A stretch of 27,786 nt of DNA, taken from the NCBI GenBank assembly GCA_028698535.1, contig JAQVDA010000002.1, forward strand, positions 1 through 27,786. The letters run 5' to 3'. The position numbers were made by a program, and so were the translations under genes. Below the pieces are notes generated by a model that saw nothing but the letters and a program-made list of their open reading frames with translations, made no database searches and was not told where the DNA came from. Below, one piece after another: positions 6,209 to 16,318 of the stretch (its first letter is position 1; each line of letters begins with the position of its first letter). Origin of the DNA: Bacilli bacterium (GTDB lineage Bacteria; Bacillota_I; Bacilli_A; RF39; UBA660).

Positions 6209-7588
6209 ATGCATAAGTTAACGATGGAGAAGATGGTTGGTTTGTGTAAACAGTATGGTTTCATTTTTCAAGGTAGTGAGATTTATGGGGGTCTTTCTAA
6301 TACTTTTGATTATGGCCCATTAGGGGTGGAGTTAAAAAATAATATTAAGAAGGCTTGGTATAAGAAGTTTGTTCAGGAAAGCAAATATAATGTTGGATTA
6401 GATTCAGCAATACTTATGAATTCTAAGGTATGGGAAGCAAGTGGACATATTGTTAATTTTAATGATCCTTTAATTGATTGTAAGAATTGTAAAATGAGAT
6501 ATAGAGCTGATAAACTAATAGAGGATTTTACTAATGGTGAAGTAATTAGTGATGGTTGGGATAATCAGAAGATGATAGATTATATAAAAGAACATAATAT
6601 TACTTGTTCTAATTGTAAGAAGTTAGATTATACTGATATTAGAAAATTTAATATGATGTTTAAAACTCATCAGGGTGTAATTGAAGATGAAAGTAATGCT
6701 GTATATTTAAGACCAGAGACAGCTCAAGGTATGTTTGTTAATTTTTTGAATGTTCAAAGAAGTATGAGGCTAAAGATTCCATTTGGGATTGCTCAAATGG
6801 GTAAGAGTTTTAGAAATGAGATAACCCCTGGTAATTTTATATTTAGGACTCGGGAATTTGAACAGATGGAGCTGGAGTTTTTTTGTAAACCTGGTACTGA
6901 ACTTGGTTGGTTTGATTATTGGAAAACATTTTCTTATGATTTTTTAATTAGTTTAGGGATTAAGAAAGAAAATATAAGATTAAGGGAACATTCTGAAGAA
7001 GAACTTAGTCATTATTCTAATGCAACTGTTGATATTGAGTATAAATTTCCATTTGGATTTAGTGAATTATGGGGTATTGCGTCTAGAACAGATTTTGATT
7101 TAAAGGCTCATATGGAGCATTCTAAAGAAAATTTAACTTATTTAGATCCTAATACTAATGAAAGATATATTCCATACGTAATAGAACCCGCATTAGGGGT
7201 AGATAGATTAGTATTAACTATACTATGTGATAGTTATGAAAGAGAAAACTTAGATAATGGGGAGATTAGAGAAATATTACATTTGCATCCCGCTCTCGCC
7301 CCATATAAACTAGCGGTATTACCATTACAGAAAAAACAACATCGTGATAAAGCCAATGAATTATATCAAACCCTAACCAAACATTTTATGACTACCTATG
7401 ATGAAATTGGTTCAATTGGTAAAAGGTATCGTCGTCAAGATGTAATTGGTACGCCATTTTGTATTACTATTGATAATGATACTTTAGCTAATCAGACGGT
7501 TACCGTTCGTAATAGGGATACCATGGCCCAAGAGACAATTAAGATTGATGATGTAATTACTTATATTAATAAAAGGATAGTCTTTTAA
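6209..7588 (+). CDS. glyS: Glycyl-tRNA synthetase, single-chain (alpha2) type
   Basis: A 459-residue class II synthetase charging tRNA-Gly. This is the one-chain dimeric type found in staphylococci and mycoplasmas, not the GlyQ/GlyS alpha2beta2 type of Bacillus subtilis. Class II motif 2 is [17 protein letters not shown]; motif 3 is [12 protein letters not shown]. Two CxxC pairs (CKNC near residue 91 and CSNC near 133) suggest a zinc-binding insert. The anticodon-binding domain starts at about residue 362 (PYKLAVLPL). ATG 6209 has an AAAGGAGGG site. Codon use changes sharply at about 7270-7300: the first 16 Arg codons are 12 AGA, 3 AGG and 1 CGG, the last 7 are 4 CGT and 3 AGG. Confidence 0.95.
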   Translation: MHKLTMEKMVGLCKQYGFIFQGSEIYGGLSNTFDYGPLGVELKNNIKKAWYKKFVQESKYNVGLDSAILMNSKVWEASGHIVNFNDPLIDCKNCKMRYRADKLIEDFTNGEVISDGWDNQKMIDYIKEHNITCSNCKKLDYTDIRKFNMMFKTHQGVIEDESNAVYLRPETAQGMFVNFLNVQRSMRLKIPFGIAQMGKSFRNEITPGNFIFRTREFEQMELEFFCKPGTELGWFDYWKTFSYDFLISLGIKKENIRLREHSEEELSHYSNATVDIEYKFPFGFSELWGIASRTDFDLKAHMEHSKENLTYLDPNTNERYIPYVIEPALGVDRLVLTILCDSYERENLDNGEIREILHLHPALAPYKLAVLPLQKKQHRDKANELYQTLTKHFMTTYDEIGSIGKRYRRQDVIGTPFCITIDNDTLANQTVTVRNRDTMAQETIKIDDVITYINKRIVF

Positions 7589-7609
7589 AAAAAATATTTT
7601 CAATTAATC

Positions 7610-7626
7610 AATTGTATGATACAATT
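7610..7626. promoter_or_regulatory. 17-bp perfect palindrome overlapping the sepF promoter (candidate operator)
   Basis: AATTGTAT-G-ATACAATT: two 8-base arms with a single central base. It covers the proposed -35 hexamer TTGTAT (7612-7617). Its size and symmetry fit the binding site of a dimeric repressor; the regulator is unknown. Confidence 0.5.
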
Positions 7627-7639
7627 AGATGGATAGTAT
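7612..7639 (+). promoter_or_regulatory. Probable promoter of sepF-divIVA
   Basis: TTGTAT (7612-7617), a 16-base spacer and TAGTAT (7634-7639), placed 26 bases ahead of the sepF ATG. Two overlapping TAGAAT boxes (7640-7645 and 7645-7650) are alternative -10 elements. No terminator is seen between glyS and this point, so some readthrough from glyS is possible. Confidence 0.5.
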
Positions 7640-7665
7640 TAGAATAGAATATGGAGGATTTTTCG

Positions 7666-8073
7666 ATGAGCTTCGATAAATTAAAAAAATTATTTTCTTT
7701 TGATGATGATCGCAATAGTAAAACAGGGACTGAAGATGAATATTATAATGTTGATGCCTATAAGGATTTAAGTGAAGCTAATAATATGGTATTAATTGAG
7801 CCACGCGCTTACTCGGAGGCTCAACAAATTTCTGATCATTTAAAAAATCGTTATGCAGTAGTAGTAAACTTAAAAAGAGTTACCGCTGATCAAGCAAAAA
7901 GAATTGTTGATTTTTTAAGTGGTACAGTGTATGCTATTGGTGGAGATTTACAAAAAATTGGAGGGGGAATTTTTCTGTTAACACCAAAAAATGTCAATGT
8001 GCAAGGTAAAATCACCGAAGAAGATGACAAAGTGCCTATTTATGATAACAATGATATTGACATTGATTGGTAA
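7666..8073 (+). CDS. sepF: Cell division protein SepF
   Basis: A 135-residue SepF, the membrane-associated FtsZ partner that forms rings and supports septum assembly in Gram-positives. The N-terminus ([12 protein letters not shown]) is a short amphipathic membrane-anchoring helix. An acidic linker (residues 13-40) leads to the SepF core: [32 protein letters not shown], and a GGGIFLLTP end. ATG 7666 is chosen because the GGAGG site at 7653-7657 is 8 bases away; ATG 7651 lies within that site. The gene is followed by divIVA; the ylmG and ylmH genes that usually separate them are absent. Confidence 0.93.
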   Translation: MSFDKLKKLFSFDDDRNSKTGTEDEYYNVDAYKDLSEANNMVLIEPRAYSEAQQISDHLKNRYAVVVNLKRVTADQAKRIVDFLSGTVYAIGGDLQKIGGGIFLLTPKNVNVQGKITEEDDKVPIYDNNDIDIDW

Positions 8074-8089
8074 AAAAAGAGTAATTAAT

Positions 8090-8098
8090 TGGTATAAA
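8090..8098 (+). promoter_or_regulatory. Possible extended -10 promoter ahead of divIVA
   Basis: TGG-TATAAA reads as an extended -10 (TGn followed by a TATAAT-like box), 24 bases before the divIVA GTG. No -35 box is visible at the right distance, so divIVA may instead be read only from the sepF promoter. Confidence 0.3.
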
Positions 8099-8122
8099 AT
8101 GGCGTAGTATTGGGGTGAGTCT

Positions 8123-8551
8123 GTGAAAAAGTTTACAAAAACAATTCGTGGGTATAATCCGAGTGAAGTTAATAATTTTGTTGATGAGGTTATTAATCAA
8201 GTTGAAGGCATGATTAAACAACTAGAGGCCAAAGATGGTGAAATTGAAACCTTAAAGGAAAAATTACATCATTATCAAGCCATTGAAGGAACTTTAAATA
8301 GAGCAATTTTAGCGGCTGAGGAAGCTAGTGATCAAATTAAGAAGAATGCTCGTTTAGAAAGTGGAATGTTACTAGAAGATGCCAAAAGAAATGCTAGTCG
8401 TATTGTAAACGATGCTTTAGTTAAAGCGGAACAAACCGAATATGAAGCAGCCATGTTACGAAAGAATATTACTATATTTAAGAGAAGATTAAAAAGCATT
8501 ATTGAGACACAATTAGAAATTATTGATGATATTGAAAAAGTAGATTTTTAA
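8123..8551 (+). CDS. divIVA: DivIVA-domain protein
   Basis: A 142-residue coiled-coil protein. DivIVA proteins sense negative membrane curvature at poles and septa and recruit division or growth partners. The N-terminal lipid-binding domain shows TIRGYNPSEVNNFVDEV (residues 6-22), matching the family's RGY..xEVdxFLD pattern. A coiled coil starts at about residue 25 and a second helical block covers about 62-135. The start is GTG 8123 behind a GGGGTGAG site. It sits between sepF and ileS as in Bacillus, where sepF-ylmG-ylmH-divIVA-ileS is the usual order. It is shorter than B. subtilis DivIVA (164 residues), and its C-terminal tail is brief. Confidence 0.88.
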   Translation: MKKFTKTIRGYNPSEVNNFVDEVINQVEGMIKQLEAKDGEIETLKEKLHHYQAIEGTLNRAILAAEEASDQIKKNARLESGMLLEDAKRNASRIVNDALVKAEQTEYEAAMLRKNITIFKRRLKSIIETQLEIIDDIEKVDF

Positions 8552-8554
8552 AAC

Positions 8555-8765
8555 AAATGATAGAGACGTTATTTTAATTACTTTAATAGCGAATTAGGGC
8601 GGGTGTAAGCCTAAGAAAGGATTAAAATAAGAATCACTCTTGATGTTTCTTTCTGAAATTAGTAGGAAGGAACGCTAATAGCGTTATTTAATTAAGAGCA
8701 TAATATATTTATTATGAATTAAGGTGGAACCGCGTGTTAAGCGTCCTTATCATAATATTTTTTTT
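8555..8765 (+). promoter_or_regulatory. T-box leader (isoleucine) of ileS
   Basis: T-box core AAGGTGGAACCGCG at 8721-8734, antiterminator partner GCGTCC at 8741-8746 and a T run at 8758-8765. A terminator helix can form between ATTATGA..TTAAGG (8711-8724) and CCTTATCATAAT (8745-8756), enclosing the T-box. Stem I is well supported: TTATTTTAAT (8569-8578) pairs perfectly with ATTAAAATAA (8622-8631), and AGAG pairs with CTCT below it. The internal loop between these helices presents ATC (8634-8636), an Ile codon, followed by A. A distal hairpin TTAGG/CCTAA is also present. Uncharged tRNA-Ile should therefore switch on ileS. No clear promoter is visible between divIVA and the leader. Confidence 0.9.
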
Positions 8766-8784
8766 ATTAAAGGAGGAATAATTT

Positions 8785-11508
8785 ATGAGTTATAAAGATA
8801 CGTTATTAATGCCTAAAACGGATTTTAATATGAAGGGTAATTTACCAGAAAATGAAAAACTAATGAGAGAAAAATGGGAAGAAATGAATCTTTATCAGGA
8901 AATATTAAAGAAAAATGAAAACAATGAAACCTTTATATTACATGATGGACCACCATATGCTAATGTCAAAATCCATATTGGAACGGCTTTTAATAAGATT
9001 TTAAAAGATTTTGTTAATAGATATAAAATGTTATGCGGTTATAAGACCATATATATACCTGGTTGGGATACCCACGGGTTACCAATTGAAACAGCGGTAA
9101 TAAATATGGGAATAGATAGAAAAAAGGTTGCCAAAATAGAATTTAGAAATTATTGTGAAAAGTTTGCTAAGGAACAAATAAAAATTCAAAAGGAACAATT
9201 TAAAAATTTAAATGTAATTGGTGATTGGGATAATCCTTATGTTACTTTTGATAAAAATTATGAAGCTAGACAAATTGAAGTGTTTGCTGAGATGGTGAAA
9301 AGAGGTCTTATTTATAAAGGGCTTAAACCTGTTTATTGGTCGCCTAGTAGTGAATCAGCTCTTGCTGAAGCGGAAATTGAATATAAAGATAAAACTGATT
9401 ATTCTATTTATATAACTTTTAAAATCGAAGAAGGTAATGATTATGTAAAAAAGGGAGATAATTTAATTATTTGGACGACTACTCCTTGGACTCTCCCAGG
9501 GAATCTTGCCATTGCCGTCGGTAGCGATTACGATTATTCTAAGGTAGAAATAGATAATAAAAACTATATTATTGCCACTGAATTAAAAGATATTTTAAAG
9601 GTTAAATTTGGTTTCAATAAAATAAAAGAAGTAGCTACTTTTAAGGGCTATCATATTGAAAATATTAAATATAAGCATTGCTTTGAAGATAAAAAATTAC
9701 CAGTAGTAATTAGTGACCATGTTAACTTAGATTCAGGTACAGGTCTTGTTCATATCGCACCTGGTTATGGCGTTGAAGACTTTGAAGTGGGTCAAAAATA
9801 TAATTTAGGTATAATTATTGGTATTGATGAACAAGGTTATTTAACTGATGAATCTGTTGGTTTTGGTGGTTTGTTTTATGAAGAAGCTAATGAAGTAATC
9901 ATAAATAAATTAACTAAAAATGGTGATTTATTAAAAAAAGAAATGATTACGCACTCTTATCCCCATGATTGGCGAACTAAGAAACCCGTTATTTTTAAAG
10001 CTACTAATCAATGGTTCTGTAGTATTGAAAGTATAAAAGAAGATATTTTAAAAGAAATAACCGAAAAAATAAAGTGGGATCCTTCTTGGGGAAAACAACG
10101 TCTTTATAGTATGATTAAAGAACGAAAAGACTGGTGTATTTCTAGACAAAGAGTTTGGGGTGTTCCGTTGCCAATTTTTTATAATGAAGATGGTTCAGCT
10201 ATATTAGAACAAAATATAATTATGTATGTTGCTGAGTTGTTTAGAAAATACGGTTCAAATGTTTGGTTTGAAAAAGAAGCTAAAGATTTATTGCCACCGG
10301 GTTATATAAACCCCAAAAGCCCAAATGGTCATTTTACTAAAGAAAATGATATTATGGATGTATGGTTTGATTCTGGTTCTTCTCATACTGGAGTATTAAA
10401 AGAAAGGAATCTTAAATATCCAGCGGATATGTATTTAGAAGGAACTGATCAATATCGTGGTTGGTTTAATTCCTCACTTATTTGTGGTGTGGCTGTTCAT
10501 AATGAAACACCATATAAAAGTGTTTTATCACATGGCTTTGTTTTAGATGGTGATGGATTTAAAATGAGTAAATCACTTGGTAATGTAATTGATCCTAATG
10601 AAATTGTTAATAAATATGGTTCTGATATTTTAAGGCTTTGGGTCGCTAGTGTTGATTTTAGAGATGATGTTAGAATAAGTGATGAAATGCTAAAACAAAT
10701 CACTGAAACCTACCGAAAAATTAGGAATACTTATCGTTTTATATTGGGAAATCTAACGGATTTTAATCCGGTAAAAGATTCAGTTTCATATGATGATTTA
10801 TATCTTTATGATAAATATATATTAATTGAACTTAATGAATTGATACTAAAAGTTAGAATGGCTTACGAAGCTCATAACTATCAAGAAATAATAAAATATA
10901 TCAATAATTTTATTATTTCTAAATTATCAACATTTTATTTAGATTTTTCAAAAGATATATTATATATTGAAAAGGTTGATTCTCATAAAAGAAGATGTAT
11001 TCAAACGGTAATTTATGAAACGTTAAGAAAAATATCAATTTTAATGAGTGTTATTACTCCTTATACTAGTGAAGAAGTATATAGTTATATTCCTGGTAAT
11101 AAAGAAAGGAGTATTCATTTGGAAAAGATACCCGAAGTTATCAACTATAAAGATAAAATAACCATATTAAATAAATTTAAATTGTTTTTTGAAATAAAAG
11201 AAGATGTTTATAAGGCCCTTGAGGAAGCTAGAATAAATAAGATTGTTAATAAAAGTCAGGAAGCAAAGGTTTATTTAAATGTTAAAGGGGAACATCAAAA
11301 AGTAATTAATGAATTAAAAGATTATCTGAGTCAGTTATTAATTGTATCAAAAGTAGAATTAAGTGACATGGATTTAGTAAAATATGATAATTGTCAAATT
11401 AAAGTTGAAAAGTTTATGGGAGTAAAGTGCAATAGATGTTGGGTTTATTTTGAAGAAAAAGAAATGAACGATGATATTTGTTTACGTTGTTATAATATTA
11501 TAAATTAA
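8785..11508 (+). CDS. ileS: Isoleucyl-tRNA synthetase with altered HIGH motif
   Basis: A 907-residue class I synthetase charging tRNA-Ile. The N-terminal HDGPPYAN (from residue 53) leads to the ATP signature, which reads HIGT (residues 64-67, bases 8974-8985) where the family has HxGH. GWDTHGLPIE follows. The CP1 editing domain has TTTPWTLPGN and GTGLVHIAPGYGVEDF, keeping the His and second Asp used in editing. KMSKS is intact at residues 593-597. The C-terminal zinc site is CNRCW...CLRC (Cys near 881, 884, 899 and 902). ATG 8785 has an AAAGGAGG site. Arg codons are mostly AGA, more strongly than in alaS nearby. The gene ends in its own terminator. Confidence 0.95.
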   Translation: MSYKDTLLMPKTDFNMKGNLPENEKLMREKWEEMNLYQEILKKNENNETFILHDGPPYANVKIHIGTAFNKILKDFVNRYKMLCGYKTIYIPGWDTHGLPIETAVINMGIDRKKVAKIEFRNYCEKFAKEQIKIQKEQFKNLNVIGDWDNPYVTFDKNYEARQIEVFAEMVKRGLIYKGLKPVYWSPSSESALAEAEIEYKDKTDYSIYITFKIEEGNDYVKKGDNLIIWTTTPWTLPGNLAIAVGSDYDYSKVEIDNKNYIIATELKDILKVKFGFNKIKEVATFKGYHIENIKYKHCFEDKKLPVVISDHVNLDSGTGLVHIAPGYGVEDFEVGQKYNLGIIIGIDEQGYLTDESVGFGGLFYEEANEVIINKLTKNGDLLKKEMITHSYPHDWRTKKPVIFKATNQWFCSIESIKEDILKEITEKIKWDPSWGKQRLYSMIKERKDWCISRQRVWGVPLPIFYNEDGSAILEQNIIMYVAELFRKYGSNVWFEKEAKDLLPPGYINPKSPNGHFTKENDIMDVWFDSGSSHTGVLKERNLKYPADMYLEGTDQYRGWFNSSLICGVAVHNETPYKSVLSHGFVLDGDGFKMSKSLGNVIDPNEIVNKYGSDILRLWVASVDFRDDVRISDEMLKQITETYRKIRNTYRFILGNLTDFNPVKDSVSYDDLYLYDKYILIELNELILKVRMAYEAHNYQEIIKYINNFIISKLSTFYLDFSKDILYIEKVDSHKRRCIQTVIYETLRKISILMSVITPYTSEEVYSYIPGNKERSIHLEKIPEVINYKDKITILNKFKLFFEIKEDVYKALEEARINKIVNKSQEAKVYLNVKGEHQKVINELKDYLSQLLIVSKVELSDMDLVKYDNCQIKVEKFMGVKCNRCWVYFEEKEMNDDICLRCYNIIN

Positions 11509-11556
11509 AAGTTGCTTTTTGGGTTGTTTAAATATAAATTTAAAATATAGTATTTA

Positions 11557-11591
11557 GAAAAGGAAGTTTAATAAAATTTCTTTTTCTTTTT
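11557..11591 (+). terminator. Intrinsic terminator after ileS
   Basis: A 13-bp stem (11557-11569 with 11574-11586, two G-T pairs), AATA loop, then T5. It separates ileS from the heat-shock operon. Confidence 0.75.
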
Positions 11592-11597
11592 AAAAAA

Positions 11598-11624
11598 TTA
11601 GCACTCATATATTGACAATGCTAG
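11598..11624 (+). promoter_or_regulatory. CIRCE operator 1 (HrcA site), right arm degenerate
   Basis: Left arm TTAGCACTC is a perfect CIRCE half site. After the standard 9-base spacer comes CAATGCTAG, matching six of nine bases of the consensus GAGTGCTAA. The site overlaps the -35 box at 11612-11617, so HrcA bound here would block RNA polymerase. Confidence 0.75.
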
Positions 11625-11640
11625 AACATACTATTATAAT
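11612..11640 (+). promoter_or_regulatory. Consensus SigA promoter of hrcA-grpE-dnaK-dnaJ
   Basis: TTGACA (11612-11617), a 17-base spacer and TATAAT (11635-11640), both hexamers perfect. Transcription should start at about 11647, inside CIRCE operator 2. Such a strong promoter needs repression, which the two flanking CIRCE sites can supply. Confidence 0.92.
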
Positions 11641-11645
11641 GGTAA

Positions 11646-11672
11646 TTAGCAATTGTTTTAAGCGAGTGCTAG
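11646..11672 (+). promoter_or_regulatory. CIRCE operator 2 (HrcA site), left arm degenerate
   Basis: Left arm TTAGCAATT, 9-base spacer, right arm GAGTGCTAG (consensus GAGTGCTAA). It covers the likely transcription start and leader, ending 10 bases ahead of the hrcA ATG. It is the mirror image of operator 1: there the left arm is perfect, here the right arm nearly so. Confidence 0.85.
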
Positions 11673-11682
11673 GGGTGATGGA

Positions 11683-12669
11683 ATGCTAAGTAAAAGACAG
11701 AAAGATATTTTAAAGATTATAGTGGAACATTATATTAAATTAGTACGACCAGTAAGTTCTAATAATATTTGTAAATTATTGAACTGTTCCAGTGCCACAA
11801 TTAGAAATGAAATGGTAACCTTAGAAAACTTAGGTTTTATTGAAAAAATGCATACTTCATCCGGTCGGGTTCCCAGCGAAAAAGGTTATCGCTATTATGT
11901 TGACTATTTAATGGAACCAAAGGCAATGACGGGTGAAGATATGTTAAAATTACAAACTATTTTTCATAATCAGTCATTACCGGTTAATGATGTGATTGCT
12001 AAAAGCATGACCATTATTTCGGAGTTAACTAATTATACAGCTATTGTTCTTGGTTCATCAGCTCAGGAAAACCGTTTACAACAAGTAGAAATAGTGCCTC
12101 TGGATAAGGAAGCCGTAATCGCCATTGTTATTACTGATAAAGGTCATGTTGAACATAAAAGAATTGAAGTTCCCAATGTCTCTTTAGATGAGGTTAAAAA
12201 GACGGTTGAATTAATTAATAATCTAGTAGTAGGAACCCCGATTAGTAAAGTAAGTAGTAAATTGGAGTTTGAAATTAAACCGATTATTAGTAAATATGTT
12301 AAACAACATGAAATATTATATCAAGCTTTTTATCAAGCTTTTAATGATTTTTCTCATAAGAATAGTATGCAGTTATCAGGGAAGGTTAATTTTTTAAAAC
12401 AACCAGAGTTTGATAATGTTGATAAAATTAGAGATATTATTACCAAATTAGAAGATGATGAATTAGTGCGATCTGTTAAAGCTGAAGATAGTGATATTAA
12501 AGTATATATTGGTTCTGAAAATGAATTTGATGAAGATGTCACGATTATTAAAACTAAATATACTATTGATGATGAAAGTGGTACGATTGCGATAATTGGC
12601 CCTAAAAGGATGGAATACAATCGAGTCGTTAGTTTGTTAGAGTATCTAAAGGAAAATATAAAGAGGTGA
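11683..12669 (+). CDS. hrcA: Heat-inducible transcription repressor HrcA
   Basis: A 328-residue HrcA, the repressor that binds CIRCE and whose folding depends on GroEL, coupling chaperone supply to chaperone synthesis. The N-terminal winged helix (residues 1-75) contains LSKRQKDILKIIVEHYI, CSSATIRNEM as recognition helix, and TSSGRVPSEKGYRYYVD. The middle GAF-like and C-terminal parts include the family-like SGTIAIIGPKRMEYNRVVS. ATG 11683 follows an AGGGGTGATG site. It is the first gene of the operon and lies directly behind two CIRCE sites, so it is autoregulated. The GTG start of grpE is 4 bases after its stop. Confidence 0.96.
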   Translation: MLSKRQKDILKIIVEHYIKLVRPVSSNNICKLLNCSSATIRNEMVTLENLGFIEKMHTSSGRVPSEKGYRYYVDYLMEPKAMTGEDMLKLQTIFHNQSLPVNDVIAKSMTIISELTNYTAIVLGSSAQENRLQQVEIVPLDKEAVIAIVITDKGHVEHKRIEVPNVSLDEVKKTVELINNLVVGTPISKVSSKLEFEIKPIISKYVKQHEILYQAFYQAFNDFSHKNSMQLSGKVNFLKQPEFDNVDKIRDIITKLEDDELVRSVKAEDSDIKVYIGSENEFDEDVTIIKTKYTIDDESGTIAIIGPKRMEYNRVVSLLEYLKENIKR

Positions 12670-12673
12670 TAAA

Positions 12674-15053
<2,380 letters not shown>

Positions 15054-15066
15054 TACTAGTTTAAGT

Positions 15067-15094
15067 AGAAGTTCTAGTCGCTACTAGAACTTCT
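15067..15094 (+). promoter_or_regulatory. Strong RNA hairpin between dnaK and dnaJ
   Basis: Perfect 12-bp stem: AGAAGTTCTAGT (15067-15078), CGCT loop, ACTAGAACTTCT (15083-15094). It is not followed by a T run, so it is not a standard terminator. It may stabilise the dnaK end of the mRNA or mark a processing point, lowering dnaJ output relative to dnaK. Confidence 0.7.
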
Positions 15095-15139
15095 CTCATA
15101 TTGAATACTTATATTATAAAGTAGTGAGGTGGTGATCAA

Positions 15140-16255
15140 ATGGCAACTAAAAGAGATTATTATGAAGTTTTAGGGGTTGATAAAAACGCTAGCGAACAAG
15201 AGATTAAGAGTGCTTTTCGCCAATTAGCGAAAAAGTATCATCCTGATGTTAATAAGGCTAGTGATGCGGAAGCTAAGTTTAAAGAAATCCAAGAAGCTTA
15301 TGCGGTTTTATCAGATACCAACCGTCGAAAACAATATGATCAATTTGGTCATGCCGCCTTCAATCAAGGAACTGGTGGCGGTTTTGGCGGGTTTGATTTT
15401 TCTGACTTTGATTTTAGTGATATTTTTAGTGAGATTTTTGGTGGTGGTTTTGGCTTTAATTTTGGTCGTAGTAATCGTCCTGACCGGCCAAGAAGAGGTC
15501 GAGACTCTATTATGCGGATGAATATTACTTTTAATGAAGCGGTTTTTGGTACTAAGAAAGTTATTAATCTTAATATTTTAGATGTTTGCGATGAATGTCA
15601 TCAAAAAGGTGGGCATGGGGAAAAGACTTGTAGTAAGTGTCATGGCAGTGGGTATATTACCCAAGAACAAAGAAGCTTACTTGGCGTATATATGACTAGG
15701 TCTGAATGTCCACAATGTGATGGCAAGGGAAAAACCTATGATAAGGTATGTTCTAAATGTCGTGGTAGTGGTACGGTAAGAGTCAATAAAGACTTAACGA
15801 TTACAGTGCCCGCGGGGATTGATACAGGTAATCAATTACGATTACAAGGTAAAGGTGAAGCGGGGACTAATGGTGGTCCAAATGGGGATATCTATATTGA
15901 GTTTAGTGTGTCTAACCACGAAATATTTATTAGGGATGACAATAACATCTATCTGGAACTCCCAATTACAATCACTGAGGCCGCTTTAGGAGCTAAAAAG
16001 GAGATTCCTACCTTATATGGTAATGTCAATTTAATTATCCCCGAAGGTAGTGAAAGTGGCGATAAACATCGTTTAAAAGGTCGTGGTGTTCCTGATGTTA
16101 ATACTAATCGTAAAGGTGATATGTTTGTTGTTTTAAAGGTGGTATTCCCTAAAAGATTATCTAGAGAACAAAGATTATTACTGGAAAAGTTAGCGGCCAC
16201 TAATTTAGATCGGGATAATATAATTAGTAACTTTAAAAGACACATCAGTAAATGA
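15140..16255 (+). CDS. dnaJ: Chaperone DnaJ (type I Hsp40)
   Basis: A 371-residue type I DnaJ, the co-chaperone that stimulates DnaK ATPase and delivers unfolded proteins. The J domain (1-70) has HPD at 34-36. A Gly/Phe-rich region follows (about 75-110). The zinc region has four CxxC repeats: [26 protein letters not shown] and CSKCRGSG. The first repeat departs from CxxCxGxG, with Gln at the first Gly position, but all eight Cys are kept. ATG 15140 follows a GAGGTGG site. prmA, which usually follows dnaJ in Bacillota, is absent. A hairpin overlaps the stop codon. Confidence 0.97.
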   Translation: MATKRDYYEVLGVDKNASEQEIKSAFRQLAKKYHPDVNKASDAEAKFKEIQEAYAVLSDTNRRKQYDQFGHAAFNQGTGGGFGGFDFSDFDFSDIFSEIFGGGFGFNFGRSNRPDRPRRGRDSIMRMNITFNEAVFGTKKVINLNILDVCDECHQKGGHGEKTCSKCHGSGYITQEQRSLLGVYMTRSECPQCDGKGKTYDKVCSKCRGSGTVRVNKDLTITVPAGIDTGNQLRLQGKGEAGTNGGPNGDIYIEFSVSNHEIFIRDDNNIYLELPITITEAALGAKKEIPTLYGNVNLIIPEGSESGDKHRLKGRGVPDVNTNRKGDMFVVLKVVFPKRLSREQRLLLEKLAATNLDRDNIISNFKRHISK

Positions 16256-16262
16256 GTGTCTT
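16237..16262. terminator. Hairpin across the dnaJ stop, possible weak bidirectional terminator
   Basis: AAGACAC (16237-16243) pairs with GTGTCTT (16256-16262) around a 12-base loop that holds the TGA stop. The T run is poor on the + strand; on the - strand the hairpin is followed by TTTT. It lies between the convergent dnaJ and PYG-repeat genes, where a terminator is expected. Confidence 0.4.
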
Positions 16263-16318
16263 ATTAATTAAAATATAATGGTTTTAAATATTTAGATATA
16301 ATTATACTAGATTAATGT

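Noticed and set aside
11598..11672. One CIRCE element with arms TTAGCACTC and GAGTGCTAG split by 57 bases
   Set aside because: Each arm has a degenerate partner at exactly the standard 9-base spacing, so two elements explain the sequence better.
15246..15521. 91-codon + strand frame inside dnaJ
   Set aside because: It overlaps the J domain and Gly/Phe region in another frame; the Val/Leu-rich product comes from the repetitive Gly/Phe coding DNA.
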